Positions 39,629 to 47,924 of a stretch of DNA of 64,000 nucleotides are shown here, piece by piece. How positions within the stretch are numbered: the first letter of the stretch is position 1; the number at the start of each line of letters is the position of its first letter. Source of the stretch: Burkholderiaceae bacterium (GTDB taxonomy: Bacteria; Pseudomonadota; Gammaproteobacteria; Burkholderiales; Burkholderiaceae_C); the NCBI GenBank assembly GCA_023954095.1, contig JAMLIQ010000009.1:1-64000 (forward strand), written 5' to 3'. The position numbers and the translations under genes were made by a program. Under the pieces are notes generated by a model. The model saw only the letters and a program-made list of their open reading frames with translations, did not search any database and had not been told where the DNA came from.

Positions 39629-41041
39629 TTAATGGCGGCCCTTGCCGCCGTTGCCACCCGCCTGGCTCACCGCCGTGGCGCTCTCGCCCTTGGGCGCATT
39701 GCCCGGCGTCACGCTCACGCGCGGCATGCCGCCCTGCCCTCGGCCGGCGCCCTGGGCGGCCGGCGGGTACGGGTCGTTGCGCTGGGCCTGCTCGGTGCGC
39801 TTGGCGCGCACCAGGTCGGGGTCCAGCCCCATGTCCGCGAACACCATGTCGTCGGGCAGGCCCAGGGCCATGTATTTCAGGGCCAGGTCGGCCACCTGGT
39901 TCGGCGTCTCGGTGCGGCGCTGGGCGTAGCGCAGCGTGAATTCATCGGTACCGGGGTCGATGCCCTTGAAAAGCAGGTGGATGCGGAAGGCCACGGCGTA
40001 GGCAGCGGCCATGCTGTCCTGCAGGCTGTCCACCTCGTCGTAGTAGCTGCGCTTGAGGTCTTCCAGGATGTCGCGCGCCATGCCGTCGGTGTAGCCGAAC
40101 AAGCCCTTGGGCGCGGGGCTGCCGGCGTAGAACGAGTCCAGCAGGTGCGTCACGTCGCCGATGTCGCCCAGGGTGGCGTCCCCTTGCACGGCCGTGACGG
40201 CGCCGCGCCGGTTGAGGTAGTAGTCGGTGCTGATCTCGTTCTTCTCGCCCTCCACGCGCTGGCGGTAGGCGGCAAGCTCGGGTTCGTCGGCGCCCTCCAG
40301 CACGTGGGCCATGCGCAGCGGGGCGCGCTGGCGGCGGCGAATCACCAGATCCTCCTCGGTCATCACCAGCTTGCGCCACACGGTGGCACAGGCGTCGAGG
40401 AAGGGGCGGCCCATGCTGCCCAGGTCATCGAAGTTGTCGGGGTCCAGCCGCGCCACGGCCATCTGGTAGGCGGGCCAGCTTGCCAGCGTGGTGCCGGTCA
40501 TCACGTCGCGCTGCTCCCAGGCCTGCGCGGGGTTCTTGAAGCGGCCACGCGCGTCGGTGATGGGCAGGATGGTGTCGCTGGGCATGCGGATACCCGCCAC
40601 CACCTCCAGCCGCTCGTTCAGCACGAGCTGCAGCGGCAGGTTTCCTTCCATGACGAAGCCGCGCGCGTCGCTGCGCAGCTTTTCGGCCATGTCGAGCTGC
40701 ATGCGGCCCTTCATGGCCAGCCACTCGCGCTTGAGGGTTTCGCTGCTGGCCTTCTCGCTCACCTGCAGCACCAGGCCGCCCCGGATGCAGTCGGCCGCCA
40801 GCTTGCGGTGGATGGCCTTGACCCGGCCGTCGCGCCGGTCCATGTCGCGGATGGTCTGCACCATGGCGCGGCGCTCGGTGTCCAGCCACATGGTCCGGTA
40901 CATGCGATCCATGGCCGTGTCGGAGGCCAGGCGTGCGCCGGTTTCGCCCTGCAGGTGGTTGGCTGCGGGGTAGAACTCGCGCCACATGGCCGCCAGGCGG
41001 GTCATGGCCGAGGCTGGCAGGGATGAGAGGCGTTTGAGCAT
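39629..41041 (-). CDS. Portal protein
   Basis: 470 residues. ETGARLASDTAMDRMYRTMW, DRMDRRDGRVKAIHRK-like (DMDRRDGRVKAIHRKLAAD) and the long helical middle with KNEISTDYYLNRRGA and LFGYTDGMARDILEDL suit a phage portal. The C-terminus is a disordered Gly/Pro-rich tail (PPAAQGAGRGQGGMPR). It follows the large terminase gene by 14 bases, the standard order. Confidence 0.9.
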   Translation of the reverse strand: MLKRLSSLPASAMTRLAAMWREFYPAANHLQGETGARLASDTAMDRMYRTMWLDTERRAMVQTIRDMDRRDGRVKAIHRKLAADCIRGGLVLQVSEKASSETLKREWLAMKGRMQLDMAEKLRSDARGFVMEGNLPLQLVLNERLEVVAGIRMPSDTILPITDARGRFKNPAQAWEQRDVMTGTTLASWPAYQMAVARLDPDNFDDLGSMGRPFLDACATVWRKLVMTEEDLVIRRRQRAPLRMAHVLEGADEPELAAYRQRVEGEKNEISTDYYLNRRGAVTAVQGDATLGDIGDVTHLLDSFYAGSPAPKGLFGYTDGMARDILEDLKRSYYDEVDSLQDSMAAAYAVAFRIHLLFKGIDPGTDEFTLRYAQRRTETPNQVADLALKYMALGLPDDMVFADMGLDPDLVRAKRTEQAQRNDPYPPAAQGAGRGQGGMPRVSVTPGNAPKGESATAVSQAGGNGGKGRH

Positions 41042-41055
41042 GGGGGAATGTCCTT

Positions 41056-42738
41056 TCAGGCGGGCAGCAGCAGCCCGCCCGGGGATGGAAGCCAGCGCTG
41101 GCCGAAGGCACGCGCACCGGCCGCCGCGCGCTGCAGCAGCCCGGCCATGCCCGGCCCCATGCCCATGAGCTGCTCGCGGGTCTGCTTGCGGCTCTGGATC
41201 ACGGTGGGCGCATCGGCCAGGCCGCGCGTCACCAGGGCATACACGGCGGCACAGGCGGCGTCGAACAAGTCGTCGCCAATCTTGCGATCCACCATCTGGA
41301 AGCTGCTGTAGCTCGCCTGGGTGGGCACGGCCTTGATGTTCCCCATCTGGCGCATGAAGGCCAGCCACTCCTCGGGCTCGCGCTCGTCCATGGTGTCCAC
41401 GTAGGGGAAGGCCGCGCGGTTGTGGTGGAAGGCCTCGCGCACGGCGCTGGCCATGATGTGCTTGGTCATCCCCTCGAAGCGCATGGGGGCAAAGGCCCAT
41501 TCGCTCCAGGCCGTGGCCGTGCTCTGGCCATCGGCCACCGTCTCGCGGTTCACATGGGTCAGCCCCTTGCGGAACAGCTCATCGTTCACGGCGGTGAGCA
41601 TGCCCACGCCGTAGGCGTCGCCGATACCGTAGTCCGGGCGGAAGTAGTCCCAGATCGCCACCAGGTCGCGCGCAAGCACGCGGTCATCCACGCCGGGCTG
41701 CCACAGGCGCACGTAGGGGAAGGTGATCCAGTTGCCGAGCTGCTCGCAAATCACCAGGGCGCTTTTCGAGGCGGCCGGGTCTTCGCCGTGGCCGGTGTGG
41801 TCGTAGCCCAGCGAGAGCAGCCCCCGGCGCCGGTACCGCTCCCCAGGCAGAGGGCATGCGCGCTGCAGGCCGGCCTCCAGGCCCAGGGCGTTGGCGCGGC
41901 GCAGGTGCTCCTCCCAGATCCAGTTTCGCGCCCGGATGTTCTTGCACAGGAACTGCCGGATGTATTCCTCGGACGGGAGCTGCACCTGCATGCTCTTGGC
42001 CCACTCGGGGTCCACCATGCCCAGGGCGACGCCCAGGTGCACGTCCACCGGGGGCAGCGTGTGGTATTCGCCCGTGTCGATCAGGCGCTGCAGCACGTCG
42101 GCGCCCTTGTACACGCCGCTGATGCGGATGGACGGCTTGAACTCGGTGGTCTTGCGGTCCACGCCCAGGCGCCGGGCCGCGCCCAGCATGGGCAAAAAGC
42201 GCGACATCAGCCGGTCCTGCGGCATGTCGTCGGTCTCCTCCAGGCTGGCCATGGTGATGGAGTCACCGTCGATCTGGCTCATGATCCCGTAGGCACTTCC
42301 CTTGGAATGGTTCACGAACTGGAACGACGTGTCCTTGAGCTGCGGACGGCCCTGCTTGTGCTCGATGTAGGCCGTGAGGATTTCGCTGCGCCGGATGCCG
42401 TCGATCAGGTAATTCAGGTTGTTCTGGCTCTGCTGCATGCGCGGCGCCACGATGCCCAGCTCCTGGTGCGGCGTGGTGGCCAGCATCTCCAGGTGGTACA
42501 TCTCCTTCACCGCCGTCTTGCCCGTGCGGCGGCACGAGAAGTCCACCGTGTTCGGGTGCTGGTCCATCTCCTGCATCTTGAGGATCTGGATCGGGTCAAG
42601 CTCCACGTTGTGCACATGCTTGTGCCACAGGGCGTGGGGCCGGATGCCGGTGGCCGGGTCGGGCACCGCGAAGCGCATGATCTCGCGCTCCGCGACGATG
42701 CTGCTCTTGGCCCGCTGGGCGGCCGTGGCGCGGCTCAC
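41056..42738 (-). CDS. Terminase large subunit
   Basis: 560 residues. Walker A is FSCRRTGKT at about 67-75, the Walker B-like acidic site is SITMASLEETD near 155, and the nuclease acidic residues lie in SLGYDHTGHGED, YGIGDAYG and IGDDLFDAA. The motor pumps DNA into proheads at the portal and cuts concatemers. Overlaps the small subunit gene by ATGA. Confidence 0.93.
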   Translation of the reverse strand: MSRATAAQRAKSSIVAEREIMRFAVPDPATGIRPHALWHKHVHNVELDPIQILKMQEMDQHPNTVDFSCRRTGKTAVKEMYHLEMLATTPHQELGIVAPRMQQSQNNLNYLIDGIRRSEILTAYIEHKQGRPQLKDTSFQFVNHSKGSAYGIMSQIDGDSITMASLEETDDMPQDRLMSRFLPMLGAARRLGVDRKTTEFKPSIRISGVYKGADVLQRLIDTGEYHTLPPVDVHLGVALGMVDPEWAKSMQVQLPSEEYIRQFLCKNIRARNWIWEEHLRRANALGLEAGLQRACPLPGERYRRRGLLSLGYDHTGHGEDPAASKSALVICEQLGNWITFPYVRLWQPGVDDRVLARDLVAIWDYFRPDYGIGDAYGVGMLTAVNDELFRKGLTHVNRETVADGQSTATAWSEWAFAPMRFEGMTKHIMASAVREAFHHNRAAFPYVDTMDEREPEEWLAFMRQMGNIKAVPTQASYSSFQMVDRKIGDDLFDAACAAVYALVTRGLADAPTVIQSRKQTREQLMGMGPGMAGLLQRAAAGARAFGQRWLPSPGGLLLPA

Positions 42739-43685
42739 TTGTCACCCCCTCGCGCCTGGTGCTCCACCAGCACCGGGTCTGACTTGGTGGCCTTGGTGGC
42801 CTGCTGGATCAGCGCCTTGGCGTTCTCGGTGGCCTGCAGCATGCGCTGACCGAAGGCGGTAAGCGTCTCCTTCGACTCGGCATCGAGCTGCAGGCGGCCC
42901 AGGTTCTTGTCCTCATCGTCCTCGGTCGCCTTCACCGTCATGCCCAGGTCGCTCATGGACAGGCCCAGGCGCGTAATCAGCTCGGTCAAGGGCTTGAACG
43001 CCGGGTTGCTGGCGTAGTTGTAGATGTAGCGCTTGCTGCCGTCCTCGGCCGTGTAGGTCAGCGTGACGGGGTTGCCCTCGCGATCCAGCTCCACCTTCGG
43101 CGCCTTGATGAGCACGCCCAGGCCCAGCACCTCCTGGATACACATCTGCAGCGTCGCCATCAGGGCGGCGTGCATGTCTGCATGCAATGCGGTCAGCACC
43201 TTGGGGTCGCGCTGTTCAAACGCAGCGTGGTGCAGCATGAAAATTTCCGTCTGCTTCACGCAGGCCGGCTGCTGGGCGCACCAGGCGCGGTCCACATCGC
43301 ACCGCGCGCAGAACGAATACCCGCCCGGCTTGGCCGGGAAGTAGGTGGCTGTGCGCGCCGTGGCGCCATGCTTCATGGCATTGAAGCGCGTGCGCAGCGC
43401 CTCATGCGGCGTGGGGTGCCCCTCCAGGTTGGCAGTAACGGCGGCCACGCCCTCGGGCGTCTTCGGCCCGGTCGAATACTGGTGCGCCTTGAGCAGCGCG
43501 CGCTCCCAGCTCGCCTGGGGCTGGAGCTCGGCGCCGCAGTGCGGGCAGTGGGCGAAATACTGAAACGGGTGGTGCGCCTGCTCGGGCGCATCCTCGATCA
43601 GGTCAGGCTCACCCTCGAACGCGCGGCGGCACTCACCGCAGCGGAAATTGACGTGGGAAATCTGCGCAGACCAGTCCTTGGGCAT
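42735..43685 (-). CDS. Terminase small subunit-like DNA-binding protein
   Basis: 316 residues. The N-terminal zinc ribbon has CGECRRAF and CPHCGAEL (about 16-50) and a second CARCDVDRAWC near 125-135. STGPKTPEGVAAVTANLEGH, then MKHGATARTATYF, is a motif of small terminase-like proteins of this type. C-terminal helices follow. It would recognise the packaging site; the cos or pac sequence is not evident. Confidence 0.8.
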   Translation of the reverse strand: MPKDWSAQISHVNFRCGECRRAFEGEPDLIEDAPEQAHHPFQYFAHCPHCGAELQPQASWERALLKAHQYSTGPKTPEGVAAVTANLEGHPTPHEALRTRFNAMKHGATARTATYFPAKPGGYSFCARCDVDRAWCAQQPACVKQTEIFMLHHAAFEQRDPKVLTALHADMHAALMATLQMCIQEVLGLGVLIKAPKVELDREGNPVTLTYTAEDGSKRYIYNYASNPAFKPLTELITRLGLSMSDLGMTVKATEDDEDKNLGRLQLDAESKETLTAFGQRMLQATENAKALIQQATKATKSDPVLVEHQARGGDK

Positions 43686-43753
43686 GCTGGCATGTTGCCG
43701 CCCAACATACGCGCATGGAAAGGGGGTAAACCGGCGCCAGATGTGCGCAGCAA

Positions 43754-43770
43754 GCTATAAAAACAGTAGC
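43754..43770. repeat. Dispersed GCTATNAAA repeat in the prophage
   Basis: GCTATAAAAACAGTAGC lies in the 94-base spacer before the small terminase gene. Its presence in phage DNA suggests these words were acquired from the host or spread after integration. Confidence 0.6.
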
Positions 43771-43779
43771 GGCATGGAA

Positions 43780-44151
43780 CTAACCCCAGCCGCTAGAGCG
43801 ATCCTTGTGCTTTCTGAGTGTGCGACGGCAAAGCAGCACAAGACCATGGGGGACATCAGGAGGCGGCTGATCGATGGCCTTGATGATGTCGGCCCCCTTC
43901 CAGTCCCGCAACGTGGCTACGCCTCGGTTGGAAGACGGGAGCCGCCACCCGATGTCATTGGCCCACTGCGCCGCCTCAGTGGCACTGCCGTGAATCAGGT
44001 AGCGGCAAAGCAAGGCCATTACCCGCCCGTCTTGGGTGTCAATGCTTGCAGTGGCGCGCAGCGCCTCGATCTGGAGGTCAATTGCGTCACGCTCTTTGGT
44101 GAGCAAATCGATCAGTCCATTAATCGAGTCCCAGGGAAGGACGCGAGGCAT
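43780..44151 (-). CDS. Hypothetical late-operon protein
   Basis: 123 residues. LIDLLTKERDAIDLQIEALR is a coiled coil, then QDGRVMALLCRYLIHGSATE, ending basic (RRTLRKHKDRSSG). Possibly a packaging or regulatory factor because it precedes terminase. No family recognised. Confidence 0.5.
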   Translation of the reverse strand: MPRVLPWDSINGLIDLLTKERDAIDLQIEALRATASIDTQDGRVMALLCRYLIHGSATEAAQWANDIGWRLPSSNRGVATLRDWKGADIIKAIDQPPPDVPHGLVLLCRRTLRKHKDRSSGWG

Positions 44152-44163
44152 GAACGGCGACCG

Positions 44164-44487
44164 CTATGGGTTAACGCCGTACTTATTGACGAAATCCTGC
44201 CGCATCTTCTCGCAGGTGCCCGCGACAAAGGATGCCGTCCCGTTCCTGGCCCGATCCGCCGATGCCAGGGAGTCCTGGCACATCTCATAGGCGCGCCGAG
44301 CCTGGTTCTTCTCCGGGTTGGAGTTCATGGCGCCAATGGCCATCACCAGCGCGAAGAGCGCGACCGGGACACCGAAAACCCAACGCCAAATCTTCGCCTT
44401 GGGTTTGACCCTGACGCCGCATGAAGGGCAATTCTGAGCCTCCGAGCTGACCGTCCCGCCACACTCTCTACAAGTCACCAGCGCCAT
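44164..44487 (-). CDS. Zinc-ribbon membrane protein
   Basis: 107 residues. CRECGGTVSSEAQNCPSCG is a zinc ribbon (residues about 6-24) followed by one membrane segment (WRWVFGVPVALFALVMAIGA) and an outside domain with two Cys (EMCQDSLAS, AGTCEKM). Similar zinc-ribbon plus membrane proteins occur in bacteria and phages without known role. A moron-like gene is possible. Confidence 0.6.
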   Translation of the reverse strand: MALVTCRECGGTVSSEAQNCPSCGVRVKPKAKIWRWVFGVPVALFALVMAIGAMNSNPEKNQARRAYEMCQDSLASADRARNGTASFVAGTCEKMRQDFVNKYGVNP

Positions 44488-44499
44488 AGGCCCTCCCGC

Positions 44500-44787
44500 C
44501 TAGTGCACCAACTCCTCCGCGCCCGGCATCCCCAGCGCCTGCGCAGTCACGCACAAGCCCTGCATGGACAGTTCCAGCCGCCCCTGGATGCTCTCCAGCA
44601 GCACGGCCAGCCCCTCCCGGTCGGTCACTGAAAACGACGCCTCGGTTTCCCCGTTCAACAGCCGCACCAGCAGGCAAACCGCCCGGTAGCTGCTCCTGGC
44701 CTCCAGCGCGGCCTCGCGGAACTCCTCGTGTATCGCCCTCAGATCGCTGCCGCCAGCGGCGGAATTGGTTTCTACGTTCATGTCCAT
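44500..44787 (-). CDS. Small first protein of the late operon
   Basis: 95 residues from the ATG at 44787. SDLRAIHEEFREAALEARSS, then CLLVRLLNGETEASFSV and GLAVLLESIQGRLELSMQGL. Helical; the family is not recognised. It is the first gene after the leader with terminators. Confidence 0.5.
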   Translation of the reverse strand: MDMNVETNSAAGGSDLRAIHEEFREAALEARSSYRAVCLLVRLLNGETEASFSVTDREGLAVLLESIQGRLELSMQGLCVTAQALGMPGAEELVH

Positions 44788-44923
44788 GCTCCATTCGCGG
44801 TTTGAAGTACCGCCCCCAGCTGTCAAACAGGGTGGCGGCCCGAACGCGGGTTGACAGACCGATGGAGCACCGGCGAGCCTCGCGGCTCCCCACGCCCGAG
44901 CCGCCGAAAAGGTGGCACAGACG

Positions 44924-44967
44924 CAAAAAAAGCCGCAACACCTACCAGCGTAGCGGCTCGCGCCGCT
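44924..44967 (-). terminator. Leader terminator t1 with competing hairpin
   Basis: On the leftward transcript AGCCGC (44958-44953) pairs with GCGGCT (44936-44931), then a run of seven U. The same AGCCGC can instead pair with upstream AGCGGC (44967-44962), closing a GCGA tetraloop. The two hairpins exclude each other, the arrangement of an attenuator. Confidence 0.55.
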
Positions 44968-45042
44968 CCATTCGGGCTGTCAAACCCGTCCTGAGTTCCC
45001 CCAGGCACCGCGACTTTAGCGCAAAAAACGAAGTCACGCGCA

Positions 45043-45074
45043 TAAAAAAAGCGGGCCAGCGGCGAAGCTGGCCC
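45043..45074 (-). terminator. Leader terminator t2, strong
   Basis: Stem GGGCCAGC (45053-45060 on the plus strand) pairs with GCTGGCCC (45067-45074), with a six-base loop. The leftward transcript continues with seven U. It lies upstream of every late gene, so late transcription must pass it. That fits antitermination, or a role in blocking incoming transcription. Confidence 0.75.
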
Positions 45075-45337
45075 AGAACGGAGTTCCCTCATGGAGACGC
45101 GCCGCAAGCAGCGCAGGCGAACGGTGACACACGTCATGGGCAAGGTCAATACAACTTGTTGATTTGCAATGAATGTGGTTCGCAGTGTGGACGGTACGGG
45201 GTCGATGGAAACGGCGTCCGATGGAGCAATTCAAGCCCCGATTTTGCCGTCAAGCGGCCATCGCCAACGACCCTCCGAGACCACAAAATTCACCCCGACC
45301 AGGCCGCCGAAGGCACAAACGAACGGTTCGCAGTGCG

Positions 45338-45357
45338 CCCAGGTTGGGGAGCCATTT
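45338..45357. repeat. attR, right copy of the tRNA 3' end
   Basis: CCCAGGTTGGGGAGCCATTT matches 106-125 except at 45345 and 45347. Left of the core is phage (attP-derived); right of it is the host sequence that originally followed tRNA-Asn. Confidence 0.85.
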
Positions 45358-45360
45358 CAA

Positions 45361-45395
45361 AAGCCCCGAACGTTTGACGTTCGGGGCTTTTTTTT
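45361..45395 (+). terminator. Original tRNA-Asn terminator, displaced
   Basis: AAGCCCCGAACG (45361-45372) and CGTTCGGGGCTT (45378-45389) form a perfect 12-bp stem with loop TTTGA, followed by eight T. It starts three bases after attR. Before integration it would have lain directly behind the tRNA. Confidence 0.9.
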
Positions 45396-45477
45396 CGATA
45401 AAGTCACAAGCTGCCCTTATTTCGCTCTGGTCAGTGCATGTGTGCCAACGATCATTGGACTTCGTGCCGCCTCTCCC

Positions 45478-46233
45478 ATGCCATCTCAACTGCCCTGGCT
45501 TGAACACACCGACCCCTTCCCTGACCCCTCCCAGGCGTGGGGCCCCGATTCCCCTGCGCCCGGGCTATTGGCAGCTGGCGGCAAGCTCGATGCGCCCCGT
45601 CTTCTGCAAGCCTATCGCCAAGGCATATTCCCATGGTTCAGTGTCGGCCAGCCCGTTTTATGGTGGTCACCAAACCCCCGAATGGTGCTGGAAACAAACA
45701 ACTTCCGACTACACCGGTCGCTGCGCAAAACAATCCAAAGATTCCGTACCTACCCAAGTTGCGAAATCAGGGTGGACCACGATTTTCAAGCGGTGATTTC
45801 TCATTGCGCTGAAAGAAAACGCAAGGAACAGAGCGGTACCTGGATCGTCCCTTCGATGGTGGACGCCTACAGCGCCTTACATAGGGCAGGCTATGCCCAC
45901 AGTATCGAAACCTGGATGGGCGGACGGCTCATGGGCGGCCTGTACTGCATTGGCATAGGGCGTGCCGTTTTCGGTGAATCCATGTTTGCCCTGGCCACCG
46001 ATACTTCGAAAATCGCCCTGGCCGCCCTGGTGTGCATGTGTCTTCGCCAGCAAGTACCCTTGATCGATTGCCAACAAAATACTGCCCATCTCGCATCGCT
46101 CGGCGCACGGGAGATTGAGCGCACGGTATTCCTTCGCCACGTCTGCGAAGCCTATGCGCAGGAACCACTGCAATGGTCGTTCAACCCCGTATACTGGGAC
46201 GTGCTTCTGCCCTCTTCAGCGCCCGCGGCATGA
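45478..46233 (+). CDS. aat: Leucyl/phenylalanyl-tRNA--protein transferase
   Basis: 251 residues. It adds Leu or Phe to proteins starting with Lys or Arg, marking them for ClpAP (N-end rule). [20 protein letters not shown], then GIFPWFS and [10 protein letters not shown], are diagnostic; [20 protein letters not shown] and FGESMF complete the catalytic core. The ATG at 45478 was chosen because homology begins there. Its stop overlaps the start of bpt (ATGA at 46230). Confidence 0.97.
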   Translation: MPSQLPWLEHTDPFPDPSQAWGPDSPAPGLLAAGGKLDAPRLLQAYRQGIFPWFSVGQPVLWWSPNPRMVLETNNFRLHRSLRKTIQRFRTYPSCEIRVDHDFQAVISHCAERKRKEQSGTWIVPSMVDAYSALHRAGYAHSIETWMGGRLMGGLYCIGIGRAVFGESMFALATDTSKIALAALVCMCLRQQVPLIDCQQNTAHLASLGAREIERTVFLRHVCEAYAQEPLQWSFNPVYWDVLLPSSAPAA

Positions 46234-47012
46234 CGCAACTCAACGATTTACCCTTTCAAACACTTCAGTTCTACGCCACGGCCCCCTATCCGTGCAGCTA
46301 CCTGCCCAACCGCCAGGCCCGCTCGCAGGTAGCAACGCCAAGCCATCTGGTTCGTAGCGACATATATTCCCAACTGGTTGCGCAAGGTTTTCGCCGTAGC
46401 GGGATGTTCACCTACCGCCCGTATTGCGAAGGATGCCGGGCTTGCAAAGCACTGCGCGTCCTGGTCGACGAATTCGAACCCGATCGGAGTCAACGCCGCG
46501 CCCATGCGCGACACGCCCCATTGCAGGCGCGGGTCCTTCGCCCCAGCTTTGTCCCGGAACACTACCAGCTTTACCTGCGTTACCAGAATGGTCGACATGC
46601 AGGTGGCGGCATGGACCACGACAGCATCGACCAGTACACCCAATTTCTACTGCAGAGCCGGGTGAACTCGCGCTTGGTGGAGTTCCATGAACCTGACGTG
46701 GAAGGCACGCCCGGTGCATTGCGCATGGTGTCCCTGCTCGATGTGCTGGACGATGGCCTCTCGGCGGTCTATACGTTCTATGAACCCGACGCGCGCAGCA
46801 GCTACGGTACCTTCGGTATTTTGTGGCAGATCGAACAGGCCCGCTTGCTGGGGCTGCCACATGTTTACCTGGGCTACTGGATCGCAGAGAGCACCAAAAT
46901 GAACTACAAGGCCCGCTTTCTGCCCCACGAAATACTGCAGGACGCCCAATGGCAACGGGTTCACTTGCGCAAAACAGAAACAGCACAGCAGAGCACCAAT
47001 TTCACAAGATAA
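46230..47012 (+). CDS. bpt: Aspartate/glutamate leucyltransferase (Ate/Bpt family)
   Basis: 260 residues. It transfers Leu to N-terminal Asp or Glu, extending the N-end rule together with Aat. [20 protein letters not shown], then [20 protein letters not shown] (four Cys region), [11 protein letters not shown] and VYLGYWI are family motifs. Co-transcribed with aat. Confidence 0.95.
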   Translation: MTQLNDLPFQTLQFYATAPYPCSYLPNRQARSQVATPSHLVRSDIYSQLVAQGFRRSGMFTYRPYCEGCRACKALRVLVDEFEPDRSQRRAHARHAPLQARVLRPSFVPEHYQLYLRYQNGRHAGGGMDHDSIDQYTQFLLQSRVNSRLVEFHEPDVEGTPGALRMVSLLDVLDDGLSAVYTFYEPDARSSYGTFGILWQIEQARLLGLPHVYLGYWIAESTKMNYKARFLPHEILQDAQWQRVHLRKTETAQQSTNFTR

Positions 47013-47040
47013 AATTACTGCTCCGTCATGTGGCATCCTT

Positions 47041-47868
47041 ATGAAAAAAACAGACCCTGATCTTTCTGCAAAACCCAGTGTGCAGGTCATAGAGCGTATG
47101 TTTGCACTGATGGATGTGCTCGCATCACGTGAAGAAGCGATTTCACTCAAGGAAATCAGCGAAAGAACCGGACTTCACCCCTCTACCGCACACCGCATAC
47201 TGAATGACCTCGCCATTGGACGCTTTGTAGATCGTCCCGAGTCCGGCAGCTACCGTTTAGGCATGCGTCTGCTTGAATTGGGAAATCTGGTCAAAGGCCG
47301 CCTGAGCATCCGCGATGCCGCCATGCATCCCATGCGGGAATTGCACCGCCTCATACAACAACCCGTCAACCTCAGCATGCGTCAGGGAGATGAAATCATT
47401 TATGTGGAGCGCGCCTACAGTGAACGCTCCGGCATGCAGGTCGTCCGGGCCATTGGGGGACGTGCTCCGCTGCACCTTACTTCTACCGGGAAGCTTTTTC
47501 TTGCTGCGGACGATCCGCAACGCGTCCGGGCTTATGCCACGCGAACCGGACTGGCAGGCCACACACGCAACAGTTTGACGCAAATGCCGGCTCTGGAACG
47601 CGAACTCTCCAGAGCGCGTGCCAGCGGCGTCGCCCGCGATAACGAAGAACTGGAACTGGGCGTGCGCTGCATGGCCGCTGGCATTTATGACGACCAGGGG
47701 CGTTTGGTGGCGGGCCTGTCGATTTCAGCCCCCGCAGACCGTCTGGATGAAAGCTGGTTGCCGAAGCTGCAATTCACTGCCAACGAAATTTCTTTGGCAC
47801 TGGGCTACAAGCCAAGAGCTGAGGACACGCCGCGCGGAGCGGGCGCGCTGTCGCTGCCTACCCGGTGA
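47041..47868 (+). CDS. IclR-family transcriptional regulator
   Basis: 275 residues. The N-terminal winged helix (LKEISERTGLHPSTAHRILN) and the C-terminal effector domain (GGRAPLHLTSTGKLFLA, ELGVRCMAAGIYDDQGR, AGLSISAP) are clear. It follows bpt by 28 bases and may be in the same transcript. The regulated pathway is not evident from the neighbours. Confidence 0.93.
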   Translation: MKKTDPDLSAKPSVQVIERMFALMDVLASREEAISLKEISERTGLHPSTAHRILNDLAIGRFVDRPESGSYRLGMRLLELGNLVKGRLSIRDAAMHPMRELHRLIQQPVNLSMRQGDEIIYVERAYSERSGMQVVRAIGGRAPLHLTSTGKLFLAADDPQRVRAYATRTGLAGHTRNSLTQMPALERELSRARASGVARDNEELELGVRCMAAGIYDDQGRLVAGLSISAPADRLDESWLPKLQFTANEISLALGYKPRAEDTPRGAGALSLPTR

Positions 47869-47924
47869 AGGAAGCAAGGGATGCATAACTGATGCGTTCC
47901 TTAACCCCCGTCCACCCGCATCAC

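Larger units (their letters stand above)
44827..45337. other. Untranslated right-end region of the prophage
   Basis: No convincing gene. It holds the two leftward terminators above and three CTGTCAA / TTGACAG copies (44820-44826, 44851-44857, 44977-44983). It also holds a leftward open frame (45250-45357) that would be the alternative C-terminal end of the integrase after excision. A late promoter should lie between about 45080 and 45240, but I see no good -35/-10 pair. Confidence 0.6.
116..45357. mobile_element. Integrated tailed-phage prophage, complete (attL to attR)
   Basis: Between two copies of the tRNA-Asn 3' end lie integrases, replication genes, regulators, terminase, portal, capsid, tail and lysis genes in one coherent set, with no obvious break. 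The lambda-like tail genes (tape measure, G/GT frameshift) indicate a long non-contractile tail; no sheath gene is seen. The limits are set by the 10-bp identical core 116-125 / 45348-45357. Nearly everything is transcribed leftward, in an early unit (81-17231) and a late unit (17643-about 45100). The prophage may well be functional; I see no frameshifted structural gene. Confidence 0.93.

Noticed and set aside
45034..45234. Leftward 66-codon frame in the late leader
   Set aside because: Spans a strong terminator stem and has no protein-like pattern.
45250..45507. Leftward 85-codon frame crossing attR
   Set aside because: Not a gene in the lysogen: it crosses the host tRNA terminator and the aat start. 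Only its part left of attR matters, as the alternative integrase tail.
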